A stretch of 64,000 nt of DNA from Palsa-1447 sp964414785 (GTDB lineage Bacteria; Verrucomicrobiota; Verrucomicrobiia; Opitutales; Opitutaceae). Every line of letters begins with the position of its first letter. Position 1 is the stretch's first letter. The stretch lies in the NCBI GenBank assembly GCA_964414785.1, contig CAYPXZ010000001.1, positions 1 to 64,000 of the forward strand, read 5' to 3'. This document shows, one piece after another, positions 1 to 7,652 of this stretch. The position numbers were made by a program, and so were the translations under genes. The notes beneath the pieces are model-generated. The model was not told the DNA's origin. It searched no databases and was given only the letters and a program-made list of their open reading frames with translations.

Positions 1-1284
1 CGCCTCGTCGAGGGAGATCCCCACCCGGTTCCCGTCGATCCGCCGCAGGTTGAAGCCCTTCGCCTCGGCGGCCGCGTGCACGCGCTCGGGGGCGATGTTG
101 CCCACGGTCAAGGTGTCGAAGAAGGGCTCGTTCCCGACCTTGGCGCCCGCGGCCCTCAGTCCGGTGGCGAGGAGCTCGGTGAGGAACTTTGTCCTGCGGG
201 CTATCCTGCGCAGGCCCTCGGGGCCGTGGTAGACCGCGTACATCGAGGCCATCACGGCAAGGAGGACCTGGGCCGTGCAGATGTTGGACGTGGCCTTGTC
301 CCTGCGGATATGCTGCTCGCGCGTGCCGAGGGCAAGGCGCAGGGCCGGATCCCCCTGCGCGTCCTTGGAGACGCCGACCAGCCGGCCCGGCATCTGCCTC
401 TTGAACTCGTCCTTCGTGGCGAGGAAACCCGCGTGGGGGCCGCCGAAGCCCATCGGGACGCCGAAGCGCTGGGCCGAGCCGACGGCGACGTCCGCGCCGA
501 ACTCGCCCGGGGGCCTGAGGAGGGCGAGCCCCAGGAGGTCGGCCGCCACGATGCAAAGGGCGCCCGCCGCGTGGGCCTGCGCGAAGAAGGCGCCGTAGTC
601 GTGGACCGCGCCCCAGGTGTTGGGATACTGGACCAGAACGCCGAAGCACCCCTGCGAAACCTCGAACGAGGCGTGGTTGCCGGTCACGACCTCGATGCCC
701 AGGGGCTTCGCGCGCGTCCTCACGATGTCGATCGTCTGGGGATGGCAGGCGTCCGAAACAAAGAACGAGCGGCGCGACTGCGGGTCGCCGTCCTTCAGGC
801 GGTGGCACATCATCATCGCCTCGGCCGCGGCCGTGCCCTCGTCGAGCATGGAGGCATTGGCGATCTCAAGGCCCGTCAGGTCGCAGACCATCGTCTGGAA
901 GTTGAGGAGGGCCTCGAGGCGGCCCTGGGATATCTCCGCCTGGTAGGGGGTGTAGGCGGTGTACCATGCGGGATTCTCGAAGATGGTCCTCTGGATCACC
1001 CCCGGGACATGGGTGTCGTAGTAGCCCATCCCTATGAAATTCCGGAAGACCCGGTTGTCCGATGCGATCGAGCGAAGCTCGGCGAGCGCCGCGCTCTCTC
1101 CAGCAGCGGCGGGGAGGTTGAGCGGTCCCCGCCGGATGTGGTCGGGGACGGCCGCGTCGACCAGGGCGTCGACGCTGGCATACCCGAGGTCCGACAGCAT
1201 GGCGGCCGTGTCGGCGGCGCAGTCGCCCAGGTGGCGGCGGGCAAACGTGTCATTGGGACTCGCGAGATCGCTGTGCGAAGGCAT
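1..1284 (-). CDS. gcvP: Glycine dehydrogenase (glycine cleavage system P-protein), 3' end cut by window edge
   Basis: The reverse strand is open from an ATG at 1284 to the left edge, giving the first 428 residues of GcvP. The P-protein is the PLP-dependent enzyme that decarboxylates glycine and passes the aminomethyl group to lipoylated GcvH. Recognisable N-terminal features are the FARRHLG start, the segment FIGMGYYDTHVPGVI, NPAWYTAYTPYQAEISQGR and the loop around MLDEGTAAAEAM. The PLP lysine lies in the C-terminal half, outside the window. It is divergent from nth with about 100 bp between them; I saw no glycine riboswitch there. Whether gcvT and gcvH lie further left cannot be seen. Confidence 0.95.
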   Translation of the reverse strand, partial: MPSHSDLASPNDTFARRHLGDCAADTAAMLSDLGYASVDALVDAAVPDHIRRGPLNLPAAAGESAALAELRSIASDNRVFRNFIGMGYYDTHVPGVIQRTIFENPAWYTAYTPYQAEISQGRLEALLNFQTMVCDLTGLEIANASMLDEGTAAAEAMMMCHRLKDGDPQSRRSFFVSDACHPQTIDIVRTRAKPLGIEVVTGNHASFEVSQGCFGVLVQYPNTWGAVHDYGAFFAQAHAAGALCIVAADLLGLALLRPPGEFGADVAVGSAQRFGVPMGFGGPHAGFLATKDEFKRQMPGRLVGVSKDAQGDPALRLALGTREQHIRRDKATSNICTAQVLLAVMASMYAVYHGPEGLRRIARRTKFLTELLATGLRAAGAKVGNEPFFDTLTVGNIAPERVHAAAEAKGFNLRRIDGNRVGISLDEA

Positions 1285-1387
1285 GCGGTTTAAGGGTAGG
1301 CGGGAGCACCGGCCGCGCAACCGAGATTTGGCCGGACCAACCGAGTTGTTTGAATCCTGGGCTAATGTGGTTTAGAAGGGGGCCTCA

Positions 1388-2041
1388 ATGGTAAAGAACC
1401 CTTTCTCCACACGGGAGGCGCGCGCCGCCTTCGTCGACGGGAAGCTCGCCAAGCTCTACCCTGACCCGCCGATTCCCCTCGACCACCGGGACGCCTACAC
1501 GCTCCTCGTTTCGGTCGTGCTCTCCGCCCAGTGCACGGACAAGAGGGTGAACGAGGTGACCCCCGGGCTCTTTGCCCTGGCCGACACGCCGGGGAAGATG
1601 TCCGAGGTGCCCGTCGAGAGGATCCAGGCCCTCATACGCCCCTGCGGCCTCTCGCCGCAGAAGGCGAAGGCGATCTCGGGGCTCTCGAGGATCCTTGTGG
1701 AAAGGTACGGGGGAAGGGTGCCGCGGACCTTCGAGGAGCTCGAGGAGCTCCCGGGGGTGGGGCACAAGACGGCGAGCGTCGTCATGTGCCAGGCCTTCGG
1801 GGTGCCGGCCTTTCCGGTGGACACGCACATCCACCGCCTTGCCAAGCGCTGGCGCCTTTCCAGGGGGCGAAACGTCGTCGAGACCGAGCGCGACCTGAAG
1901 GCGCTTTTCCCTGAGGCGCGATGGAGCGCCCTGCATCTGGGCATGATCTATTTTGGCCGCGAGCATTGCACCGCGCGGGGGTGCGACGGACATACCTGCA
2001 TGATTTGCTCTTGCTTCAATCCGCCGCGCGGGTCTTGCTGA
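1388..2041 (+). CDS. nth: Endonuclease III (DNA glycosylase/AP lyase)
   Basis: A 217-residue HhH-GPD glycosylase that removes oxidised pyrimidines and nicks abasic sites in base-excision repair. The helix-hairpin-helix reads LPGVGHKTASVV (121-132) with the catalytic lysine K127, and the catalytic aspartate is D145 in PVDTHIHR. The C-terminal iron-sulfur region contains Cys 194, 199, 204, 207, 209 and 217, but the spacing differs from the E. coli C-x6-C-x2-C-x5-C pattern, so which four bind the cluster is unclear. The ATG at 1388 gives the usual family length. It is followed after 13 bp by tRNA-Pro on the same strand. Confidence 0.95.
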   Translation: MVKNPFSTREARAAFVDGKLAKLYPDPPIPLDHRDAYTLLVSVVLSAQCTDKRVNEVTPGLFALADTPGKMSEVPVERIQALIRPCGLSPQKAKAISGLSRILVERYGGRVPRTFEELEELPGVGHKTASVVMCQAFGVPAFPVDTHIHRLAKRWRLSRGRNVVETERDLKALFPEARWSALHLGMIYFGREHCTARGCDGHTCMICSCFNPPRGSC

Positions 2042-2054
2042 CCATTCACTTGTT

Positions 2055-2131
2055 CGGGCTGTAGCGTAGCCTGGTAGCGCGCTTGCATGGGGTGCAAGAG
2101 GTCGAGAGTTCGAATCTCTCCAGCCCGACCA
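2055..2131 (+). tRNA. tRNA-Pro (anticodon GGG)
   Basis: A full cloverleaf folds by hand: a 7-bp acceptor stem (CGGGCTG with CAGCCCG), a D stem GCG/CGC, anticodon stem CTTGC/GCAAG with loop ATGGGGT (anticodon GGG, reading CCC/CCU), a T arm containing TTCGAAT, and an encoded CCA at 2129-2131. It follows nth by 13 bp. Confidence 0.96.
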
Positions 2132-2145
2132 TTTTTCTCCGGCAC

Positions 2146-2161
2146 AATCACTTATGTGATT
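2146..2161. promoter_or_regulatory. 16-bp palindrome AATCAC-TTAT-GTGATT
   Basis: Perfect 6-bp arms around a 4-bp centre, 15 bp after tRNA-Pro. It could be an operator for a dimeric regulator or a short hairpin ending the tRNA transcript; there is no T run behind it. No known protein is assigned. Confidence 0.4.
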
Positions 2162-2253
2162 CCATGGCCGCTCTCTTTTTCCTGGGCCATTGGGAGCGGC
2201 AGGGTGTCATTTCCGATTGGTCGGCAACCGCTTTGAAATTAGGTCGGCCGCCT

Positions 2254-2314
2254 ATTCCGGGTAGGGGTTGGCGCGGGCATCTCGGCCAAAGGATGTGCCC
2301 GGGCTCCCCGGAAT
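2254..2314. repeat. Imperfect 61-nt hairpin
   Basis: The outer arms ATTCCGGG (2254-2261) and CCCGGAAT (2307-2314) are a perfect 8-bp inverted repeat. Inside them CGGGCAT (2274-2280) pairs with ATGTGCCCG (2293-2301) apart from a 2-nt bulge. It may be a structured RNA element in the leader of the downstream operon or a remnant repeat; no second copy was noticed in the window. Confidence 0.4.
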
Positions 2315-2352
2315 GGTCCCCTATCAGCCCATTAGCCTGATGTATTTAGTGT

Positions 2353-2367
2353 ATTAGTATCACTAAT
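2353..2367. promoter_or_regulatory. 15-bp palindrome ATTAGT-ATC-ACTAAT
   Basis: A perfect inverted repeat with 6-bp arms and a 3-bp centre inside the most A+T-rich part of the gap. Possible operator for the downstream aromatic operon; the binding protein is unknown. Confidence 0.35.
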
Positions 2368-2852
2368 CTAAAATCCCAAGGTCTAGTCGGGATGGAGGGA
2401 GGGAAAATGGCGCGAATTTCGCAGCCGCAAGGGGTTGCGGTGCGCGAGGCATTAGGGGCCGGGTTGGGTCGATTTTTCCGGTTCATTTCACCCCTCATAT
2501 CATGCTTCTGGCCACATGAATATGGCATTACGCCCCTAAGCAATATACATGCTGGAATGTGAGTAATACAAGATGTTGCCTCGCCTTCGATGTCCGTGAC
2601 CGAGGATACGGGTGAGGCCGCGTAATACCCCTAGATACCGATGAGTCCCGCAAAACCGGATGAGAAGCGAAACGGATTAGGCACCCTAATTCGTAATGCC
2701 CTTCGGCGTGGGGATTCCAGTGGTGTTGCAAAGGTCGTTTCCCGCGACAGGAACCCACGCACCGGCGCACCCAAGTGAAATCCGCCGCCTTCCCATCGGG
2801 ACAATCCGAACAGGACGTGACCCAGCGCGCCGAGTTCGATGTTGGGGAGCGC

Positions 2853-4424
2853 ATGGCAAAGCAATTGCCCGCACCGTCAGCTCTTGAAGAGAGATACCCG
2901 CTGGACGAGGCCGGCGCGTCGCTCGTTGCCAGGACCCGCGGGGAAATTTCGGCAGTGTTCGCAGGCGAGGACGACAGGCTTGTTGTGGTCGTCGGCCCGT
3001 GCTCGATCCACGACACGGCGGCGGCGCTGGACTACGCCGGACGCCTGGCATGCGTCGCCCGGAGGCACGAGGACGACCTCGTGGTCGTCATGCGGACCTA
3101 TTTCGAAAAGCCCCGGACCGTCGCGGGATGGAAGGGCTTCGTCAATGACCCGCGCCTCGACGGTTCATACGAAATTGCGGAGGGCCTCGAGCGCGCACGT
3201 AGCCTGCTGGTCGAGGTCACACGCCTCGGCCTTGCCGCGGGCTCGGAATTCCTGGATGCGTTCCTCGGTCAGTTCTACACCGACCTGGTCTCATGGGGCG
3301 TGATTGGGGCGCGGACGGTGGAGAGCCAGATCCACAGGGAGCTCGCCTCGGGGCTCGCGATGCCCGTGGGGTTCAAGAACCGGACGGATGGCAATTACCT
3401 CGTGGCCGTGGACGCGATCCGCGCCGCCCGGGTCCCGCACCGCTATCCCTCGCTTGGCCGGGACGGGACGCCGACGATCAGGGTGTCCGAAGGCAACGAC
3501 AGGACGCATGTCGTCCTGCGCGGCGGCGCAAGCGGTCCCAATTTCTCAGCGTCGGAAGTGCGCGCGGCCGCCGCGGTCCTGCGCATGCACGGGCTTCCCC
3601 CGCACCTCATGGTGGACTGCAACCACGCGAACAGCGGGAAGGATCCCTCGAAGCAGCCTGCGGTGGCGTCGGTCTTGGCGGCTCAATTGCGGTCGGGCGA
3701 GCGAGCCATCGCGGGGGTCATGCTGGAGAGCAACCTGGTCGGCGGGGCCCAGAACCTGGCCGGCAAGCCGCTCGTTTACGGCCAAAGCATCACGGACGGC
3801 TGCCTGGCATGGGACGCGACCGTTCCGGTTTTGGACGAGCTTGCCCGGGCCGTAAGGGCGCGCCGGCTGTTCCGGGCCAACAAGGGCATTGGGGCGCAGA
3901 CGGCAAACGGCAGACCCGGTGGTCCGGAATTTTTGAAGCCGGCAGTCGTGTCGGCCGCCGATTCAAGGCCGGCCCATGACGGGAAGAGGCTTCGCGTCCT
4001 GGTCGCCGACGACGAACCCCTGGCCCGGGCGCGGCTGCTTTCTCTGCTGCCGGAGGGCCTCGACGTCATCGGCGAATACGGCACCGGGACCGAGGCGCTG
4101 ACGGCGATGCGCCGCGACAGGCCCGACATCGCGTTTCTCGACATGCAGATGCCCGGCTGCAGCGGCCTCGATGCGGTCGCGGGCCTCGAGGCATCCGAGC
4201 GTCCCGCCGTGGTCTTCGTCACGGCGTATGAGAGGTTTGCCGTCGGGGCCTTCGATATCGGTGCGGTCGACTACCTGCTGAAACCCTTCGACAGGCAGCG
4301 CCTGGCGACCGCAGTGGAGCGAGCAACGCAGTCCGCGCGCGTGCGCGCCGCACCGTCCCCCAGGGGTACGGAACCGGTCGAGACCCCGCCCCATTCGCAG
4401 CCGGCAGCTCCCAAGGATTTTTAA
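2853..4424 (+). CDS. DAHP synthase (type I, AroF/AroG-like) fused to a C-terminal response-regulator receiver domain
   Basis: The N-terminal ~330 residues are a complete type Ialpha 3-deoxy-D-arabino-heptulosonate-7-phosphate synthase, the first shikimate-pathway enzyme (PEP plus erythrose 4-phosphate). Metal and substrate motifs are intact: GPCSIHD, MRTYFEKPRT, ESQIHRELASGL, the HANSGK histidine, MLESN and SITD. After a linker of ~50 residues comes a full receiver domain (~380-495) with the acidic pair D386/D387, phospho-acceptor D430 in FLDMQMPG, T457 and K477, then a Pro-rich tail. There is no DNA-binding output domain. By hand the receiver is about 70% identical to that of the LytTR regulator at 5690-6463. 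ATG 2853 has GGGGAG just upstream; the frame stays open to a GTG at 2775 (26 more residues), which cannot be excluded. A chorismatase gene follows 18 bp later with AAGGA as its Shine-Dalgarno, so the two probably form an operon. Confidence 0.9.
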   Translation: MAKQLPAPSALEERYPLDEAGASLVARTRGEISAVFAGEDDRLVVVVGPCSIHDTAAALDYAGRLACVARRHEDDLVVVMRTYFEKPRTVAGWKGFVNDPRLDGSYEIAEGLERARSLLVEVTRLGLAAGSEFLDAFLGQFYTDLVSWGVIGARTVESQIHRELASGLAMPVGFKNRTDGNYLVAVDAIRAARVPHRYPSLGRDGTPTIRVSEGNDRTHVVLRGGASGPNFSASEVRAAAAVLRMHGLPPHLMVDCNHANSGKDPSKQPAVASVLAAQLRSGERAIAGVMLESNLVGGAQNLAGKPLVYGQSITDGCLAWDATVPVLDELARAVRARRLFRANKGIGAQTANGRPGGPEFLKPAVVSAADSRPAHDGKRLRVLVADDEPLARARLLSLLPEGLDVIGEYGTGTEALTAMRRDRPDIAFLDMQMPGCSGLDAVAGLEASERPAVVFVTAYERFAVGAFDIGAVDYLLKPFDRQRLATAVERATQSARVRAAPSPRGTEPVETPPHSQPAAPKDF

Positions 4425-4442
4425 ACTGACCAAGGATACCCC

Positions 4443-5615
4443 ATGAAAACCAACATCATCGAAACGACCGGCGCATGCCGCCTGGAGATCAGGTCGTCGG
4501 AACGCAAATCGTTCACGGACTACTATATAACGGCAACCGTGGAGGGGGCGATGCCCGCGGGAGCTGCAGCCGACGAACTCTTCGCCCAGGTGGCATCGAC
4601 TCTTGTCGCTAAGAAGATCCAACCGATCCAGGAGAAGCTCTACGGGTACACCCGCGCCCGGGCGAATGTGCTGTCGCGGCGCGACACCATCTACCGCCAG
4701 AGGGGCCTGGACCGGACGATGCCGGTCACATGGGTTCAAGGGACGCCGCTGCTGGGCTGCGACTTTGCGGGGCTGCAGATCTGGGGCGTGGTGCCGAACG
4801 ACGAGGAGCCGTGCGTGAAGACGATCGAGAATCCCGTGACCGGCAGGGGCCGGTTGTGGACCGGCTACGGGTTCAAGATGCTCTACCTGCCGTTCATCCG
4901 CGGAACCACGGAAGCCGGGGCGCTCGCGGAAGGGCCGATGCCGCAGGCCGCAAGGATGTTCGGCAACGTGGAGCTCGGGCTGAGGGCCCACGGCATGAAA
5001 TACACGGACGTCGTTCGGACGTGGATCTACTCGGCCCGGCTGCTCGACTGGTACATGGACCTCAACCGGGTAAGGACGAGCGTCTACCAGCAGGCGGGCC
5101 TCGGCGTGGACGGCGGTCCCGACTTCCCGGCGAGCACCGGGATCATGGGCCACAGCGAAGAGGAGGAGTGCATGATGGACGTGCTCGCGCTCAATTCCGA
5201 TTCGCCCGAGGACGCCCATGCGGCCGCCATCCGCCGCAGCCCGCGGCAGGACTCGTCATTCAACTACGGCTCTTCCTTCTCCCGGGGCATGGTCCTAGAG
5301 ATCGAGGGCCGGCGCACCGTCCACATCTCGGGAACGGCGAGCATCAACAGCGCCGGGGAGAGCACCCACCTTGGCGACGCCGAACACCAGAGCGTCGACA
5401 CGCTGATGAGCATTGCGGCGATCCTGAAGGAACAGGGGGGCGGCCTTGAGAACATCACGTCGGCGACCCTGTTCTGCAAGAACCGCGAGGCGTGGGAGGC
5501 CTGGGAGCGGGCGACCCACCTTCTCGGCATCCCCGCGATTCCAAAGGTGTGCATCATTGCGGATGTCTGCCGCGACAACCTCCTGGTGGAGATGGAGGCC
5601 GTGGCGGTGATCTGA
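4443..5615 (+). CDS. Chorismatase-family protein (FkbO/Hyg5/XanB2-like, two RidA-like domains)
   Basis: This 390-residue protein has the layout of chorismatases, which split chorismate with loss of pyruvate to give dihydroxycyclohexadiene carboxylate, 3-hydroxybenzoate or 3-/4-hydroxybenzoate depending on subtype. The N-terminal half includes LYGYTRARANVLSRRD and TWVQGTP. The C-terminal half has the family signature ISGTASI (295-301), the following HLGDAEHQ, and the end DVCRDNLLVEMEA. E383 corresponds to the catalytic glutamate as I recall it for FkbO/Hyg5. C376, seven residues before it, matches the cysteine I recall from the 3-hydroxybenzoate-forming Hyg5 group. The product is inferred, not proven; a different RidA-superfamily activity is the main alternative. 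It lies directly behind the DAHP synthase-receiver gene. Confidence 0.82.
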   Translation: MKTNIIETTGACRLEIRSSERKSFTDYYITATVEGAMPAGAAADELFAQVASTLVAKKIQPIQEKLYGYTRARANVLSRRDTIYRQRGLDRTMPVTWVQGTPLLGCDFAGLQIWGVVPNDEEPCVKTIENPVTGRGRLWTGYGFKMLYLPFIRGTTEAGALAEGPMPQAARMFGNVELGLRAHGMKYTDVVRTWIYSARLLDWYMDLNRVRTSVYQQAGLGVDGGPDFPASTGIMGHSEEEECMMDVLALNSDSPEDAHAAAIRRSPRQDSSFNYGSSFSRGMVLEIEGRRTVHISGTASINSAGESTHLGDAEHQSVDTLMSIAAILKEQGGGLENITSATLFCKNREAWEAWERATHLLGIPAIPKVCIIADVCRDNLLVEMEAVAVI

Positions 5616-5689
5616 GCGGCGCGACGGCGCACGTCCGGCAGTCAACCCTTGGACCCTAGGCGGATGAAGGCCGGCCATGTTGCCCGCAC

Positions 5690-6463
5690 CTAGCGGTCCA
5701 TCAGGAACCTCTCAAACCGTCCCCTCAGGCTCCGGCTCAGGGGTATGCGTGTCCCATTCCTCAGGAGGATGCTGTAGTCGCCCTGCGGGTTTGGCTGGAG
5801 CTCCTTCACCTGGTCGATCCGGACGAGGGCCGAGCGGTTCACCCGGGTGAAGTGCTGGGGCCCGAGGCGCTCCTCGATGGAGGAGAGGGTGTCCCGGGGC
5901 ATGAGCCTCTCCCCGGTGGAGGTGTGGATCACGACGTAGTTGTCCGCGGCCTCGACCCAGACAATCTCGTCGAATTTGAGGAAAACGAACCGCCCATCCG
6001 CCTTGACGGCCAGCCGCTCGGGCTTGGCGGCGGCCTTCGGGCCCGAGCCCGCAAGCGCGTCCTCGATCCGCGCGCCCAGGTCCCCGGCCCTGCGTGCGCT
6101 GACGTACTCCGCGGCGCGCTCCAGCGCGGTCTCCAGGCGCTCCCGGTCGAAGGGCTTGAGGACATAGTCGACGGCGCGCACGCCGAAGGCGTCGACCGCG
6201 AACTTGTCGTAGGCCGTGACGAACACGACGGCGGGCCGCTCGTGCGGCTCGAGCCCCGACACGACATGGAGCCCGTCGCAGCCGGGCATCTGCATGTCGA
6301 GGAAGACGATGTCGGGCTTGAGGCTGCGGATGCCCTCAATGGCCTCGGTGCCGCTCCCGAATTCGCCCACGATCTCAAGGTCCACGTCCTTCGGGAGGAG
6401 CGAGAGGAGGCGGGCCCGGGCAAGGGGCTCGTCGTCGGCTACCAGGATTCTCAGTTTTGTCAT
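5690..6463 (-). CDS. LytTR-family response regulator
   Basis: A 257-residue regulator: receiver domain (about 4-118) with D10/D11, phospho-acceptor D56 in FLDMQMPG, T83 and K103, then a LytTR DNA-binding domain (about 150-255) with FVFLKFDEIVWVEAADNYV and HFTRVNRSALVRI. LytTR regulators bind direct repeats near promoters. The start ATG at 6463 overlaps the TGA of the kinase gene (ATGA), so the pair is translationally coupled; an in-frame GTG at 6502 lies within the kinase gene and is less likely. It converges on the chorismatase gene with 74 bp between them and no clear terminator. Its receiver is the close paralogue of the one fused to the DAHP synthase. Confidence 0.95.
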   Translation of the reverse strand: MTKLRILVADDEPLARARLLSLLPKDVDLEIVGEFGSGTEAIEGIRSLKPDIVFLDMQMPGCDGLHVVSGLEPHERPAVVFVTAYDKFAVDAFGVRAVDYVLKPFDRERLETALERAAEYVSARRAGDLGARIEDALAGSGPKAAAKPERLAVKADGRFVFLKFDEIVWVEAADNYVVIHTSTGERLMPRDTLSSIEERLGPQHFTRVNRSALVRIDQVKELQPNPQGDYSILLRNGTRIPLSRSLRGRFERFLMDR

Positions 6464-7554
6464 TTCTTTGCGGTGCTGAAGGGCAGCGTGATGCGCACAC
6501 ACATGCCGCCTTCCGGCCGATTGACCAGTTCGAATTTCTGCCGGTCCCCGTAGAGCTCCCCGAGGCGGGCCCGCGTGTTGGCGACCCCGATGCCCTCCCG
6601 GGTGAGGCCCCCCGCCGGGATTCCCGCTCCGTTGTCCGACACCGTCAGGACGAGATCGGCGCCCCGGCGGGCGCCCCGCAGCTCAATCAGCCCGGTCTTT
6701 GCGTGGGGCTCCACGCCGTGGCGCATCGCGTTCTCGACCATGGGCTGCAGGATAAGGCTCGGCACCTGGGCGTCGATGGCGTCGTCGTCCACCTCGATCA
6801 CGATCTCGAGGCGGTTGCCGAAGCGTATCTTCTCGATGTCGAGGTAGCGCTCCAGGAAGGCGATCTCGTCGCGCAGGGTCGTCATGGGGGCGCCCGTCTG
6901 CGACATCGTGATCCTTAGCAGCTCGCTCAGGCGCACGAGCATCCGGTCCGCGGCGTCGACATCCGTGTGCATGAGCGAGGCGATCCCGTTGAGCGTGTTG
7001 AAGAGGAAGTGGGGCTTGAGCTGATGGAGCAGCGCCTGGAGGCGCGCCTCGGTCAGGTGCTTCTCAAGCTCGAGCGTCTGAACGGTCTGCTCGTTGTACT
7101 TGCTGTAGTAGTCCAGCGCGTGGCTGACGGTGATGATGCCCCCGTAGACCAGGAGGTTGAAGGGAAACGTCCTCACCAGGAGCGGGTGGAGGACCTCGCC
7201 GAAGGAGGCCGGCTCGGAGGCGATCAGGCCGTCGACCATCCCCACGACGGCGCGGGCGAAGACGAACGCGAGCGAGAAGAGCAGCGCGGCACCGAGGTGG
7301 ATCGCCGCCGTGAAAAGGCGGGACCCCTTTTCCGGGGGATAGCGCCTCGCCAGCCACAGCACGGGTATCGAGAGCAGCCCGTAGACGTACCAGTCCTCGA
7401 GCGAGTCGCTAATCGCCTCGCCCCAGGTGACGGACCTGCCGAGGAAGTTGCTCGACAGGTAGATCTCGCTCGCGATCGCCAGGCCGACGAGCGTCCAAAG
7501 CCCCGCCCACCCGGATAGCCGGAGCAGGGAGGGGGCCGTCGTCCGGTCGCTCAT
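6460..7554 (-). CDS. LytS-type sensor histidine kinase
   Basis: A 364-residue membrane kinase. Four hydrophobic segments (about 15-31, 57-69, 83-105, 130-146) are followed by a short coiled coil and the His_kinase domain with the phospho-accepting H182 in QLKPHFLFNTLN. The ATPase part has an N box (LILQPMVENAMRHGV) and a G box (VSDNGAGI). There is no separate periplasmic or PAS sensor domain, so the input is probably sensed in or near the membrane. It is coupled to the LytTR regulator by an ATGA overlap. Because the only other receiver in the window sits on the DAHP synthase, this kinase is the obvious candidate phosphodonor for both (inference). Confidence 0.95.
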   Translation of the reverse strand: MSDRTTAPSLLRLSGWAGLWTLVGLAIASEIYLSSNFLGRSVTWGEAISDSLEDWYVYGLLSIPVLWLARRYPPEKGSRLFTAAIHLGAALLFSLAFVFARAVVGMVDGLIASEPASFGEVLHPLLVRTFPFNLLVYGGIITVSHALDYYSKYNEQTVQTLELEKHLTEARLQALLHQLKPHFLFNTLNGIASLMHTDVDAADRMLVRLSELLRITMSQTGAPMTTLRDEIAFLERYLDIEKIRFGNRLEIVIEVDDDAIDAQVPSLILQPMVENAMRHGVEPHAKTGLIELRGARRGADLVLTVSDNGAGIPAGGLTREGIGVANTRARLGELYGDRQKFELVNRPEGGMCVRITLPFSTAKK

Positions 7555-7652
7555 TGGTGGAAAGGTTTTTACTTCGGCAGACGGGAGGTCAATAGCAGTC
7601 CGTGCCCGTTTTCACGGCCAAGGCCGCGCGGAAACCATGATTTCACCCTCAA

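Larger units (their letters stand above)
2132..2852. other. Gene-free stretch with several inverted repeats upstream of the DAHP synthase-receiver gene
   Basis: About 700 bp between tRNA-Pro and the DAHP synthase start carry no ORF that resembles a protein; part of it (about 2340-2560) is clearly richer in A+T than the rest of the window. It holds several inverted repeats. ATGGCC at 2164-2169 can pair with GGCCAT at 2185-2190, while GCCGCTC at 2167-2173 can pair with GAGCGGC at 2194-2200; the two stems share bases and exclude each other. A larger imperfect hairpin lies at 2254-2314 and short palindromes at 2146-2161 and 2353-2367. A small open frame from ATG 2164 to 2340 contains four Trp codons but has no Shine-Dalgarno. 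I infer a long regulatory leader or promoter region; no known riboswitch class was recognised. Confidence 0.5.

Noticed and set aside
76..1293. 405-residue plus-strand open frame at the left edge
   Set aside because: It is the antisense shadow of gcvP, whose reverse-strand translation is clearly GcvP. The high GC content creates long false frames.
1285..1387. Possible glycine riboswitch before gcvP
   Set aside because: The gap is short and I could not find the conserved aptamer core motifs on the minus strand.
2055..2131. tRNA-Pro as an integration site for a genomic island
   Set aside because: No integrase, no direct repeat of the tRNA 3' end and no abrupt change to foreign genes were seen downstream.
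3963..5219. 418-residue minus-strand open frame spanning the receiver domain and chorismatase
   Set aside because: Composition typical of a shadow; both plus-strand proteins are recognised by motif.
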